Positions 43,914 to 53,233 are shown, counted from the first letter of the stretch. The stretch is DNA of 64,000 nucleotides from Alphaproteobacteria bacterium (GCA_030425925.1 JAUHZO010000008.1:1-64000), one strand, 5' to 3'. The notes: generated by a model not told the origin, from the sequence alone. Made by a program: numbers and translations.

Positions 43914-45419
43914 TCAGAGTCTCCGCCGCTTGCGGTCGCGCAGGAGCGACCAGATGTTGTAGCCCAGGAACAGCACCGTGATCAGCAGCAGCGTCAGCGG
44001 GATCGGCTCCATGAAGAAGAACGGCCCGTCCAGCAGCAACGCGAGATACAGGTTCTTCTCGACGGCAAAGCCCAGCACGAAGCCGATCAGCATGGCCGCG
44101 CGGGAATAGTTGAGGATCTTCATCACATAGCCCAGCACGCCAAAGACCAGCGCGACACCGATATCGAACACCGACGCGCTGCCGGCGTAGGCCCCGGTGA
44201 CGATGATCGCCAGCAGCACCGGCACCATGTATTCCGCCGTGATCGAGGTGGCGCGGCTGAGCGGGTTGACCAGGAACATCCCCACCACGGTGCCGATCAG
44301 GTTGCCGATGATGATGGTGAAGATCATCACGAAGATGATGTCGACATTGTTGTTCAGCATGCGCGGGCCGGTTTCCAGCCCGAGGATGAACAGCCCCGAC
44401 AGCAGGATCGCCATCGAGGACGAGCCGGGAATGCCGAAGGCGATGGTCGAAGCCAGCGCGCCGCCTTCCACCGCGTCGTTGGAGGCTTCGGGCGCGATCA
44501 CGCCCTCGACCGCGCCATGGCCGAACTCTTCGGGGTTCTTCGAGGTTTGCTTGGCATGGCCATAGGCGACAAAGGAGGCCGGGGCCGAGCCCAGGCCGGG
44601 GATCAGGCCCATGGTCGTGCCGATGGCGGAACAGCGCATCACCAGCCACCAGTTGCGAAAGGCCAGCCCGATGCCACGAAAGATCTGGCGCTGGGTGTCC
44701 CCTGCCGAAAGCGCCTTCTTGGTAAAGCGGGCCAGCGCGCCGCCGCGGCGGAACAGGTCGATCATCTCGGCCACGGCGAACAGGCCCAGGATCACCGGCA
44801 CCAGCGACAGCCCGTCCGCCAGCCGGTCGGACCCCATGGTGAAGCGGTGGGTGTTGGTGACGTTGTCGACGCCGATCATCGCCAGCAGCAGGCCCAGAAG
44901 CGCCGCGATCAGGCTGCGGGTCATGTCTTCCTTGCCCAGGATGGCGACGAAGGTCAGCGCCAGAAAGGCCAGCACGAACACTTCGGGCGGCCCGAAGAAC
45001 AGCACCACCTCGCGCAGCACCGGGATCAGCAGCCCCAGCACCACCGCGCCAAAGGTCGCGCCGAGGAAACAGGCGGCCATGGCGGCCCCCACGGCCACCC
45101 CCGCCTCGCCCCTGTCGCGCATGGGCGGGCCGTCGATCAGCGTGGCCGCGTTCTGCCCGGTGCCCGGGGTCGAGAACAGGATCGCGGTCAGACCGCCGCC
45201 CTGCGCCACCGTGGCATGCGCGCCCAGCAGGAAGGCGATCCCGGCGCTGGGTTCCATGGAATAAAGAAAGGTCACGGCCATCGCCATGGCGAAATGGCCG
45301 GACAGGCCGGGGATCACGCCGATGATCAGCCCGAAAATCGCGCCGACGCCCAGATAGGGCAGCACCGCAAGGCTGATCGACTGGGCAAAGCCGCTCACCA
45401 TGCCTTCGATGACGGTCAT
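43914..45419 (-). CDS. tctA: tripartite tricarboxylate transporter, large membrane subunit, set 2
   Basis: A 501-residue TctA with GVIPGLSGHFAMAMAVTF, GAHATVAQGGGLTAILFSTPGTG and the second-half repeat GLIPGLGSAPASFVAYG and FGIPGSSSMAI. The repeat structure is complete and matches set 1 only at moderate level, so the two transporters likely differ in substrate. Located 82 nt after tctC, past a perfect hairpin. Confidence 0.93.
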   Translation of the reverse strand: MTVIEGMVSGFAQSISLAVLPYLGVGAIFGLIIGVIPGLSGHFAMAMAVTFLYSMEPSAGIAFLLGAHATVAQGGGLTAILFSTPGTGQNAATLIDGPPMRDRGEAGVAVGAAMAACFLGATFGAVVLGLLIPVLREVVLFFGPPEVFVLAFLALTFVAILGKEDMTRSLIAALLGLLLAMIGVDNVTNTHRFTMGSDRLADGLSLVPVILGLFAVAEMIDLFRRGGALARFTKKALSAGDTQRQIFRGIGLAFRNWWLVMRCSAIGTTMGLIPGLGSAPASFVAYGHAKQTSKNPEEFGHGAVEGVIAPEASNDAVEGGALASTIAFGIPGSSSMAILLSGLFILGLETGPRMLNNNVDIIFVMIFTIIIGNLIGTVVGMFLVNPLSRATSITAEYMVPVLLAIIVTGAYAGSASVFDIGVALVFGVLGYVMKILNYSRAAMLIGFVLGFAVEKNLYLALLLDGPFFFMEPIPLTLLLITVLFLGYNIWSLLRDRKRRRL

Positions 45420-45450
45420 GTTGGTCCCTTTCGCAAGGATGTTGCCGAAA

Positions 45451-45478
45451 GGACCGCGCCGCGTTTGCGGCGCGGTCC
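45451..45478. promoter_or_regulatory. perfect 12-bp hairpin between tctC and tctA (set 2)
   Basis: GGACCGCGCCGC (45451-45462) pairs perfectly with GCGGCGCGGTCC (45467-45478), 4-nt loop. On the minus strand only TTT follows, so partial termination or mRNA stabilisation rather than full termination. Confidence 0.6.
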
Positions 45479-45501
45479 GATGGTGTCAAACGGGGCGGTG
45501 C

Positions 45502-46530
45502 TCAGAGTTCGCCCTTGATCGCGGCGACAAAGAGCGCGCGGGTGTTGTCGTCGAGATCGGTGGCGGCCTTTGCCAGTTCCCCGGTGCGCGCGCCGTCGCG
45601 ATAGGCCAGGTCGCGCCCGGCCGACTCGGCCTTGGCCACAAATTCCGGATCGGTGATCGCCTGTTCGAACGCCGCGCGCAGGAAGGCCAGCCGGTCTTCC
45701 GGCACGCCCGGAGGTGCGGCCACCGGACGGCCCACGGCCGACAGGCCTTCCCAGGCCTGGAGGATCCGGATCTTGTCGGCATCGCCATCGGCCAGGTCAT
45801 AGACGCTGGGCACACCTTCCAGAACGCCGGTGGGCTCGGCTTCGGAATGCAGGATCACCACGTGATCGCCATCCTCGATGCCGCTCATGGCCGAGCCGAG
45901 CGAGCCCCACATCGCCTGCACGTCGCCGCGCAGCATGGCGGCCCGGATGTCCGAGGACGAGTTGAACCCGTGCACCACGCGCTGGTCCATGTCAAAGACA
46001 TCCCCCACGATCACCGCGTCCACATAGGTCGAACCGCCCAGGCCGGTGGCGCCCATGATCTCGGTCTGGCCGTTGTTCATGTAATCCTCGATCGAGGTGA
46101 TGCCACTGGCCGCGCCCGCCACCATCACCCGGATATCGGCGACAAAACGGCCAATGAAGTTGTAATCGGCCACCTTGTAATCGGCACCTTCGATCCCCGC
46201 CAGTTCATTGGTGATCATGGCCGAGCCGTTGATGATGCCGATGTTCAGGCCGTCCGCCGGGGCGTTGAAGATTTCCACCGCGCCCTTCATGCCGCCCGAG
46301 CCCGGCATGTTCACCAGATCGATCCGCGCGCCGGTGTACTTTTCCATGTAGGGGGCCAGCAGGCGGCTGTATTCGTCATACCCGCCGCCGGGCTTGTAGG
46401 GCACGATCCACTTGATCGACTTGCCCTCGTAGAAAGCCGCTGCGTCCTGCGCCAGCGCTGCCGTGCCACCCAGCATCGTGCCACCGGCAACTGCCGCCGC
46501 GGCCAGGCCTTTCAGAAATTCGCGTCTCAT
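45502..46530 (-). CDS. tctC: tripartite tricarboxylate transporter, binding protein, set 2
   Basis: A 342-residue binding protein with a Tat-like signal (MRREFLKGLAAAAVAGG, cleavage after ALA near residue 27). The mature start SIKWIVPYKPGGGYD is the TctC carboxylate-binding loop. Tat rather than Sec export distinguishes it from set 1. 34 nt separate it from the upstream OCD-like gene. Substrate unknown, probably an aromatic or aliphatic polycarboxylate. Confidence 0.9.
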   Translation of the reverse strand: MRREFLKGLAAAAVAGGTMLGGTAALAQDAAAFYEGKSIKWIVPYKPGGGYDEYSRLLAPYMEKYTGARIDLVNMPGSGGMKGAVEIFNAPADGLNIGIINGSAMITNELAGIEGADYKVADYNFIGRFVADIRVMVAGAASGITSIEDYMNNGQTEIMGATGLGGSTYVDAVIVGDVFDMDQRVVHGFNSSSDIRAAMLRGDVQAMWGSLGSAMSGIEDGDHVVILHSEAEPTGVLEGVPSVYDLADGDADKIRILQAWEGLSAVGRPVAAPPGVPEDRLAFLRAAFEQAITDPEFVAKAESAGRDLAYRDGARTGELAKAATDLDDNTRALFVAAIKGEL

Positions 46531-46564
46531 GGTCTTCCTCCCTTGGTTTCCGGGTCGTCCCGGT

Positions 46565-47701
46565 TCAGTCACGGATGTCCTGCAGGAACCATTCCGTGGG
46601 TATCTCCCGCCCCGATCCCTCGGCACGGGCCTTGCGGTAGACGATCGGGGCCAGTGCCGAGAACTGCAGGCCCTGATTGCCGACATTGCGGTAAAAGGTG
46701 ATCTGGTCGCGGCTGGTGCGTCCCGGCACCTGGCCCGAAACCAGCTGGGCGAAATCCGGCTTGTCGCCGCCCTGCCCGCGGTCGCGGAATTCGGGATCGT
46801 CGCCGCCGAAGCCCGGGCGCGGATTGCGCGGCGGGATGCGCGCCATCTCTTCGGCGGTGCCACCGATGAAGGCCGCGGGCGAATGGCCGCGTTCGGCCTG
46901 AAACCGTTCGGTCTGCTTCATCTGCAGCCCGGCGGTGCCCTGGCGGATCACCACGTCAAACACGCCGGTGGCCTCTTCGGGCATCTCGCGGCGGCCCAGA
47001 TTGGTGACATGCATGCCCGGTTCGATCCAGTCCGCGTCATAGACCGGCTCCATCGAATCGGTGCAGCTGGCCAGGATGTCGGCACCGCGCACCGCCGCCC
47101 GCGGGGTGTCCACCGGCTCCACCTCGATCCCCAGCCGGTCCGACATCTCCTGCGCATAGGCCTCGCGATTTGCGCGGGTGGGCGAATAGACGCGGGCGCG
47201 CCGGATCGGGCGGACCAGGGCAAAGGCCTCGAGAAAGCTGCGCGCCATCCCGCCCGAGCCCAGCATGCCGACGGTTTCGCTGTCCTCGCGCGCCAGATGC
47301 CGGACCCCCAGCGCCGCCCCGGCCCCCACGCGCATGTGCTGCAGCGCGCCGTCGTTGAAGAAGGCCAGCGGCTCGCCCGTCTCGGTCGAGATCAGCAGGA
47401 TCAGGCCGCAATAGGTGCCGGGCTCCATGCAGTATTTCTCTTCGGTCCAGCGCCCCTCGGCGTCCCGCGGCCAGTGGATGATGTCGGATTTCATCCGGAT
47501 CGCGAAAAAGCCGTCATTGGCCCCTTCCATGGTGCCCCAGCGGAAATAGCCGTCATCGCGCTGGCAGGGCACGTACATGTCGACGCGGGGCCGATGGATC
47601 GCGCGGCCCGACGGCAGCGCGGCAAAGGCGCGTTCCTGCGCCTCGATGCACTCTTCCATCGTCAGCAACCGCGATACGACATCGTTGCCGATGATCAGCA
47701 T
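46565..47701 (-). CDS. ornithine cyclodeaminase / mu-crystallin family dehydrogenase
   Basis: A 378-residue NAD(P)-dependent protein. GMLGSGGMARSFLEAF is the nucleotide loop, and FFNDGALQHMRVGAGAALG carries the substrate loop of the family. It is about 50 residues longer than typical cyclodeaminases (about 320-330), with extra sequence near GFGGDDPEFRDRGQGG. The family reduces imines or oxidises amino acids. First gene of the operon with tctCAB set 2, preceded by site H. Confidence 0.85.
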   Translation of the reverse strand: MLIIGNDVVSRLLTMEECIEAQERAFAALPSGRAIHRPRVDMYVPCQRDDGYFRWGTMEGANDGFFAIRMKSDIIHWPRDAEGRWTEEKYCMEPGTYCGLILLISTETGEPLAFFNDGALQHMRVGAGAALGVRHLAREDSETVGMLGSGGMARSFLEAFALVRPIRRARVYSPTRANREAYAQEMSDRLGIEVEPVDTPRAAVRGADILASCTDSMEPVYDADWIEPGMHVTNLGRREMPEEATGVFDVVIRQGTAGLQMKQTERFQAERGHSPAAFIGGTAEEMARIPPRNPRPGFGGDDPEFRDRGQGGDKPDFAQLVSGQVPGRTSRDQITFYRNVGNQGLQFSALAPIVYRKARAEGSGREIPTEWFLQDIRD

Positions 47702-47791
47702 GTCCGGTCCATCCTCCCTGCCGCGGCGTTGCGCGACCTTTTGACACAAAAGCGTAAGGGCGAAGGCGCGTTGCGGTCAATGGGACAGTGG

Positions 47792-47814
47792 TCCATATGC
47801 CGGAACGAAGTTCC
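47792..47814. promoter_or_regulatory. operator-like site H (10-bp phased half-sites)
   Basis: TCC 47792, GGA 47802 and TCC 47812 are exact; CGGAACGAAGTTCCG is a perfect palindrome around GAA. It lies about 90 nt upstream of the OCD-tctCAB operon (minus strand). Confidence 0.65.
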
Positions 47815-47849
47815 GCTGCGTGCAAGCTGTTTTTTCGCGCGCACGCGCC

Positions 47850-48761
47850 CTATTCCAGCGCGACCAGCAACACGCCCGTCATCGCCAGCCCCGCCGCCAG
47901 CAGCACCGGCAGCCCCGGCACCGGTTCGGACCGGAACACCGCCACCGACAGCACGATCGACACGAAGATCTCGAGCGAGGCGATCATGACCACGGTCGAG
48001 ACATCGGCATGCGCCAGCGCGGCAAAGAGAAAGATCTGCCCCAGCGACACCATCACCGACGCCGCCAGGATCCAGCGGTCGAGATGGCGGAACATGCCGG
48101 TGAACTTGGCGCGGTAGCCGGGCAGGAACAGCGCCAGCACGGCAAAGGCGGCAAAGCCCGTCGTCGCGCTGAGAAACGTTCCCAGTGCCGGGGCGGGCCA
48201 CAGGTCCAGCCCGGCCTTGCGCGCGACATAGGCCCCGGCATAGGCCAGTGATCCGAATACGCCAAAGAGATAGGCAGCGGGAGGCGGGGCCAGCGATTCG
48301 AGCGCGCCGCGCCGCACAAGGCTGTCGCGCACCAGCACCGCAAAGGCCACGGCGATGGCCGCCATCCCCGCCAGATCGGTGCCGGTGATGACCTCGCCCA
48401 GCAGCGTCGCGGCCAGCAGGACCGAAAAGAACGGGTTCAGCCGCTTGACCGCCGTCGACCGGCTGACCCCCAGCCGCCGGATCGAGGTGAAGACCAGCGT
48501 GCGGCCGAACACCATCGCCAGCACGCCCGCCACCGCAAACAGGGCAAACCCGGCAAGGCCCTGCCCGGGCGGCGGCGGGGCGTCGCTGCCGCGTTCCAGC
48601 ACCAGCCAGAGCAGGGCCGAGATCGCCATCGTCACCAGCACCGAAAAGGTCACGCCCTTGTCGCCGCCCGAGGCCGTGGTGCGCGAGATGAAGTTGTTGG
48701 CAAAGGCAAACGAGGTGGCCGAGGCGATGGCCAGCAAGGCCCCGGCCGCGGTACCGCTCAT
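47850..48761 (-). CDS. DMT/EamA-type transporter, copy 2
   Basis: A 303-residue membrane protein with about ten helices in two EamA repeats; the first repeat ends FAVLVRDSLVRRG. The start overlaps the molybdenum enzyme stop by 4 nt, so the transporter and orphan large subunit are co-translated. Substrate unknown. Confidence 0.82.
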   Translation of the reverse strand: MSGTAAGALLAIASATSFAFANNFISRTTASGGDKGVTFSVLVTMAISALLWLVLERGSDAPPPPGQGLAGFALFAVAGVLAMVFGRTLVFTSIRRLGVSRSTAVKRLNPFFSVLLAATLLGEVITGTDLAGMAAIAVAFAVLVRDSLVRRGALESLAPPPAAYLFGVFGSLAYAGAYVARKAGLDLWPAPALGTFLSATTGFAAFAVLALFLPGYRAKFTGMFRHLDRWILAASVMVSLGQIFLFAALAHADVSTVVMIASLEIFVSIVLSVAVFRSEPVPGLPVLLAAGLAMTGVLLVALE

Positions 48762-50965
48762 GGCGCGCGCAGGGCGTCGAGCGCGTGCCAGACCCGGTCC
48801 GGCGTCGCCGGCAGGTCGAAATCCGCCACGCCTGCGCGGGCCAGCGCGTCCGACACCGCCGAGGCAAAGGCGGCCATGCCGCCCACCGTGCCGGCCTCGC
48901 CCACCCCCTTGACGCCCAGCGGATTGCGTGCCGTCGGCACCTCGACCGAGGCCAGCGCCATCATCGGCACGTCCCGCGCGCGGACCAGGCTGTAATCCAT
49001 CAGCGACCCGGTCAGCAGCTGGCCTTCGACATCGTGGCGAATGCGCTCTCCCAGACCGATGGAGAGGCCCTGCGCGATTCCGCCCATCAGCTGGCCTTCG
49101 ACCAGCACGGGGTTCAGCACCCGGCCCACATCCTCGACCGCGGCATAGCGGGTGACGGTGAGGGCGCCGGTCTCGGGGTCCACCGCCACCTCGCACAGAT
49201 GGGTGCCGTTGGGATAGGTGGCGATCTCGGGGGCAAAGCTGCCTTCGACGCGCCAGACGCCGCCCTTGTCGGCGGCAATCTGCGCCAGGCTCAGGGTTTC
49301 GTTGCCGTCCTGCCGGTGAAAGCCGCCGTCGCGCAAGACCAGCGCCTCCTCCGGGCAGCCAAAGCGCGCCGCCGCGATCTGCCGCCCCTCGGCCAGCAGC
49401 GTGTCGAGCGCCACCCAGGTGGCGGAACCCGCCACCGTCAGCCCGGCAGAGCCGCCGCTGCCGCGCCCGTGGCTGACCGCTTCGGTGTCGCCGTTGACAT
49501 AGGTGATCCGCGTCTGCGGCAGCTCCAGCCGCTCGGCCACCAGGCGCGACAGCGCGGTTTCGTGCCCCTGCCCCACCGACATCACGCCCGGGGCCAGGGT
49601 CAGCCCGCCAGAGGCATCCAGCGTCAGCCGCGCGTGGTCGGGTTTCGGCCCGGCGGCGGATTCGATGCAATTGGCCAGCCCGACGCCGTACAGCAGCCCC
49701 TGCGCCTCGGCCGCAGCGCGGCGCGGCGCGGGATCGCCGTTCAGCGCCAGCGCCTCTGCCATCACCCGCGGGAAGTCGCCGCAATCCAGCGGCGCGCCCA
49801 GGGCGGTTTTCACCGGCAGCGCCGCCGGTGCAATCAGGTTGGCCCGGCGCAGCGCCACCGGGTCGATCCCGGCCTGGCGCGCCACCGCATCCAGCGCGCG
49901 CTCGATGGCGTGGGTGGCCTCGGGGCGGCCATTGCCGCGGAAGGGTGCCAGCGGCACGCGCGCGCTCAGCCGCCCCTCGATCTCGATCCCCGCCACCGGG
50001 ACGTCATAGACCCCGGTCATGCCGCGCACATTGTTCATCAGACCGTAGGCACGGCGCGAGGGATAGGCACCGCAATCGATGGCAAACCGGCCTGCCACCG
50101 CAACGATGCGGTGCCCGGCATCCAGACCCACCTCGAGCACGCCATCAATGGCGCGGCCCTGGACATCGGCCAGCATCGTTTCGGACCGCGCAGGCAGCCA
50201 GGCCAGTTCGCAGCCCAGATGCCGCGCGGCAAAGGCCAGCGCCGCATCCTCGCGCGTCATGAACCCCTTGAGCCCGAACGACCCGCCGACATCCTCCGCC
50301 AGCACCCGCACCCGTTCGGGCGACAGGCCCAGCGTGTCCGACAGGCCCGCGCGCAGGGCAAACGGGTTCTGCGTACTGACGCGGTAGGTCAGGCCGCCTT
50401 TGTCGTCGGGGGTGGCAATGGCGCCGCGCGGCTCCAGCGCAAAGGCCGTCACCCGCGGCGCGGCAAGCGTGATCCGCGCGCGGTGCACCGCGCCCGCCAG
50501 CGCCGCCTCGGCCGCCGCGACATCGCCAAAGCGACGAAGGAACGCACGGCCAGCGGGCGGCGGTACCTCCTCCAGCGTCACATCCGCCAGATCGAGCGCA
50601 TCCGCCAGAGCCTGCGGGCTGGACGCGGCCACCAGCGCCAGCGGCTCGCCGACATGACGGATCGTGGTGGCGCTCAGGATCGGCTGGGGAAACTCTTCGG
50701 CGGTGCCGCCATCCTCGCGCGGGAGCGGCTCGTGCCGCAGCGGTCCGATGCCGGCCGCGTCAAGATCCTCGGCGGTGACGACCCCCAGCACGCCCGGTGC
50801 CGCGCGCACTGCCGAAAGGTCCAGCCCCGCCACGCGGGCGCTGGCCAGGTCGGCGCGCAGAAAGCCCGCAAAGGCGGTCCGGGGCGTCACGAAATCGGCG
50901 ACGAAACGGCCACGCCCGGTCAGCAGGCGCGCATCCTCCCGCCGCGTCCGGGGGCTTTGGGTCAT
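48758..50965 (-). CDS. xanthine dehydrogenase-family molybdopterin-binding subunit, orphan
   Basis: A 735-residue large subunit of a molybdenum hydroxylase (CoxL/XdhB type). It has the a/b hammerhead N-terminus (DARLLTGRGRFVADF), an active-site loop APFRGNGRPEA like form II CoxL rather than the AYRCSFR of CO dehydrogenase, and the catalytic Glu segment GVKGVGEAG near the C-terminus. No [2Fe-2S] or FAD partner genes are adjacent, so it must borrow partners or they lie outside the window. Co-transcribed with an EamA transporter; site I lies upstream. Confidence 0.88.
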   Translation of the reverse strand: MTQSPRTRREDARLLTGRGRFVADFVTPRTAFAGFLRADLASARVAGLDLSAVRAAPGVLGVVTAEDLDAAGIGPLRHEPLPREDGGTAEEFPQPILSATTIRHVGEPLALVAASSPQALADALDLADVTLEEVPPPAGRAFLRRFGDVAAAEAALAGAVHRARITLAAPRVTAFALEPRGAIATPDDKGGLTYRVSTQNPFALRAGLSDTLGLSPERVRVLAEDVGGSFGLKGFMTREDAALAFAARHLGCELAWLPARSETMLADVQGRAIDGVLEVGLDAGHRIVAVAGRFAIDCGAYPSRRAYGLMNNVRGMTGVYDVPVAGIEIEGRLSARVPLAPFRGNGRPEATHAIERALDAVARQAGIDPVALRRANLIAPAALPVKTALGAPLDCGDFPRVMAEALALNGDPAPRRAAAEAQGLLYGVGLANCIESAAGPKPDHARLTLDASGGLTLAPGVMSVGQGHETALSRLVAERLELPQTRITYVNGDTEAVSHGRGSGGSAGLTVAGSATWVALDTLLAEGRQIAAARFGCPEEALVLRDGGFHRQDGNETLSLAQIAADKGGVWRVEGSFAPEIATYPNGTHLCEVAVDPETGALTVTRYAAVEDVGRVLNPVLVEGQLMGGIAQGLSIGLGERIRHDVEGQLLTGSLMDYSLVRARDVPMMALASVEVPTARNPLGVKGVGEAGTVGGMAAFASAVSDALARAGVADFDLPATPDRVWHALDALRAP

Positions 50966-51028
50966 GGCGGGCTCCGGTCGCTGGATGGGCTCTGAATAGC
51001 GCAGCGTGGTCGCGGATGCACGCCTGAC

Positions 51029-51051
51029 AGAACACCTTTCCACATGCCGGA
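51029..51051. promoter_or_regulatory. operator-like site I (10-bp phased half-sites)
   Basis: AGA 51029, TCC 51039 and GGA 51049 keep the 10-bp phase and closely match site F (shared AGAACA, CTTTCC and CGGAACGTCA). It is 64 nt before the orphan large subunit and 130 nt before the FAH gene on the other strand. Confidence 0.55.
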
Positions 51052-51180
51052 ACGTCAGCGCCGGCTGCCACCCGACGCGTTGCGCCGGACCGTCAGGCGC
51101 GCTTCTAAGGTTGCAACAACGGCGTGGCTGGCTACTGTCCAAGCCGCAAAGCACACCATGCCCGCATGAAGGAGCCCCCG

Positions 51181-51879
51181 ATGTCCGCGTCCACCCCGCA
51201 TTACGTGATCGACCTGCCCCCCGTCACCGGCCTGCCCGTCGCGGGGACCGAGGCGCTGTTTCCGGTGCGCCGGGTCTATTGCATCGGCCGCAACTATGCC
51301 GCCCACGCCATCGAGATGGGGCACGATCCCGACCGCGAGGACCCGTTCTTCTTTCAGAAGAACCCCGACAACCTGACAACCGCCGACACCTTCCCCTATC
51401 CGCCCAAGACCGAGGACGTGCATCACGAGGCCGAGGTGGCGGTGATGCTGAAATCCGGCGGCACCAACATTCCCGTCGAGCAGGCGCTGGACCATGTCTT
51501 TGGCTATGCCGTGGCGCTCGACATGACGCGGCGCGACCTGCAGGCGCTGCAGAAGAAGCTGGGCCGCCCCTGGGAGATCAGCAAGGCATTCGAAGGTTCG
51601 GCCCCGGTGGGCCCGATCCATCCGGCCTCGGCCATCGGCCACCCGACCGAAGGGCGCATCACGCTGACCGTCAACGATGCGCTGCGCCAGGATGCCGACC
51701 TGAACCAGATGATCTGGAAGGTGCCCGAGCAGATCGCCTGCCTGTCGGAGTATTACGAACTGGCCGCGGGAGACGTGATCCTGTCGGGCACCCCGGCCGG
51801 CGTGGGGCCGGTACAGCGCGGCGACGTGGTCGAGGTCACGGTCGACGGGCTGGGCGCGCTGCGCGTGGCGGTGGTCTGA
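51181..51879 (+). CDS. fumarylacetoacetate hydrolase-family protein (fumarylpyruvate hydrolase-like)
   Basis: A 232-residue FAH-domain enzyme. Metal ligands lie in DVHHEAEVAVML (Glu-x-Glu) and AVALDMTRRD (Asp), and RVYCIGRNYAAHA and ILSGTPAGVGPV are family motifs. Length and motif pattern fit fumarylpyruvate or acylpyruvate hydrolases such as NagK of the gentisate pathway, which would complement gentisate-like cupins. The start at 51181 follows GAAGGAG by 8 nt. Monocistronic. Confidence 0.88.
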   Translation: MSASTPHYVIDLPPVTGLPVAGTEALFPVRRVYCIGRNYAAHAIEMGHDPDREDPFFFQKNPDNLTTADTFPYPPKTEDVHHEAEVAVMLKSGGTNIPVEQALDHVFGYAVALDMTRRDLQALQKKLGRPWEISKAFEGSAPVGPIHPASAIGHPTEGRITLTVNDALRQDADLNQMIWKVPEQIACLSEYYELAAGDVILSGTPAGVGPVQRGDVVEVTVDGLGALRVAVV

Positions 51880-51900
51880 GCCGGGCGGTCGCGCGGCGGT

Positions 51901-51917
51901 CCGCCGGTTTCCGGCGG
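51901..51917. terminator. weak stem-loop after the FAH gene
   Basis: CCGCCGG (51901-51907), TTT loop, CCGGCGG (51911-51917), 21 nt after the FAH stop. There is no T-tract, so termination is uncertain. Confidence 0.3.
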
Positions 51918-51989
51918 GCGGCCTGCCCCCGGCACAGGCCGTCCGGCCGCCACCGGCGCGCGGCCGCGACTCATGTCATGGTTGCATCA

Positions 51990-52379
51990 CTAGTGACAGG
52001 CCGCCACCGCGGCCTCGGCCTCGGCGCGGGCGTCGAGCACCGCTGCGGACGCGTCGGCGCAAGCCAGCGCCTCGTCGCGCGCAACATCCGCCAGCCGGGC
52101 CAGCAGCCCGGCATAGACACTGCATCCGCACAGTTCGGCCCCGAATCTGGCCTCGTCTAGCTGCGCTGCAGCACGCTCCAGCCGAAGGGCGCAGGACGGG
52201 GTATCCGACTGCAGGGCCTGGCGCGCGAAAAAGTATGAATCAAGTGCAGGATAACAGTGCCGGTCGGCCCAAAGCCCCCCCGGCACCGCAGCGAGGCACA
52301 GCGCCGGCAACATCCGTGCCAGCGCCCTCCACACGCCGCGGCGCGGCAATGCATCGCAGCATTTGCATATCTGACCCAT
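51990..52379 (-). CDS. cysteine-containing secreted hypothetical protein
   Basis: I do not recognise it. A 129-residue product with a basic start containing CKCC, a hydrophobic stretch LARMLPALCLAAVPGGLWA resembling a signal sequence, then a helical domain with about eight Cys (DRHC, SCAL, LCGCS, ACAD, AACH) that may form disulfides. GAGGGAGG lies just before the ATG at 52379. It is an isolated minus-strand gene facing away from the Pao-like operon. Confidence 0.55.
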   Translation of the reverse strand: MGQICKCCDALPRRGVWRALARMLPALCLAAVPGGLWADRHCYPALDSYFFARQALQSDTPSCALRLERAAAQLDEARFGAELCGCSVYAGLLARLADVARDEALACADASAAVLDARAEAEAAVAACH

Positions 52380-52432
52380 TCCGGCCTCCCTCTGCCGAAT
52401 TTCACAAAACCCCTGACAGCACACATGTTTTT

Positions 52433-52450
52433 ATTGATCAAGCGATCAAT
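52433..52450. promoter_or_regulatory. CRP/FNR-like palindrome upstream of the Pao-like operon
   Basis: ATTGATC (52433-52439) and GATCAAT (52444-52450) form a perfect inverted repeat with a 4-nt spacer. TTGAT-N6-ATCAA has FNR-type arms but CRP-type spacing. It lies 97 nt before the first gene, in an AT-rich patch. Confidence 0.45.
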
Positions 52451-52546
52451 GAGGCGTAGCATTTCGCCAGTGCGGTCAGAACGTCGCAGTCCCAACCGTC
52501 ATAACACCTGCGCCCCGTTCGTCCGCCTGTCTGGGAGGAGACAACA

Positions 52547-53230
52547 ATGGACAATTACGGACCTTACGATCCGTCCGTCGACTATTCTCCGGGCCCCGCG
52601 ACCAGGGAGGTCGGGCCCGAGGGCGACAAGATCAAGCCTTGGAAACCCTTGCACATGTCGCGGCGCAACTTCCTGCGCGGCGTGGTCTGCTCGGGCACCG
52701 TGATCGCCAGCGCCGGGTTCCTGTTCTCGACCACATCCGCAGCGCGCGCGGATGCCCGCGCGGTCGAGCGGATGATCACGCTGACCGTCAACGGCAAGAC
52801 CCACCGGCTGGACGTGCCGCCGAACGAAACCCTCGCCACGACGATTCGGTACCGCCTGGGCCTGACCGGCACCAAGATCGGATGCAACCAGGCCGAGTGC
52901 GGCGCCTGCACCGTGATGTCGGGTGGCACGACGATCTATTCCTGTTCCACCCTGACCCACCGGGTGCGCGACAGCGAGATCGTGACGGTCGAGGGCATCG
53001 CCTCGCCGGATGGCACGCTGCACCCCGTGCAGCAGGCCTTCATCGATGAACTGGGTCCGCAATGCGGTTTCTGCACCCCCGGCCAGGTCGTGGCCGCGGT
53101 GGCGCTGCTGAACAAGACCCCGAAGCCCACGGTCGAACAGGCGCGGATGGCGATGTCCGGAAACCTGTGCCGTTGCGGCGCTTACGATCACTATCTGCGC
53201 GGCGTCATGAAAGCCGCAGAGAAGGTGTAA
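52547..53230 (+). CDS. Tat-exported [2Fe-2S] subunit of a molybdenum oxidoreductase (PaoA-like)
   Basis: A 227-residue iron-sulfur subunit. The twin-arginine signal SRRNFLRG is preceded by an unusually long n-region of about 37 residues and followed by a hydrophobic segment to about residue 68. Plant-type cluster ligands are in GCNQAECGACTV and YSCS, and the second cluster in QCGFCTPG and LCRCGAY. This matches periplasmic aldehyde oxidoreductase PaoA (YagT) or isoquinoline oxidoreductase small subunits. It is followed 3 nt later by the large subunit. Confidence 0.92.
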   Translation: MDNYGPYDPSVDYSPGPATREVGPEGDKIKPWKPLHMSRRNFLRGVVCSGTVIASAGFLFSTTSAARADARAVERMITLTVNGKTHRLDVPPNETLATTIRYRLGLTGTKIGCNQAECGACTVMSGGTTIYSCSTLTHRVRDSEIVTVEGIASPDGTLHPVQQAFIDELGPQCGFCTPGQVVAAVALLNKTPKPTVEQARMAMSGNLCRCGAYDHYLRGVMKAAEKV

Positions 53231-53233
53231 GCC

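Noticed and set aside
51901-51917. Stem-loop as a confident Rho-independent terminator
   Set aside because: The stem is good but there is no following T-tract; kept only at low confidence.
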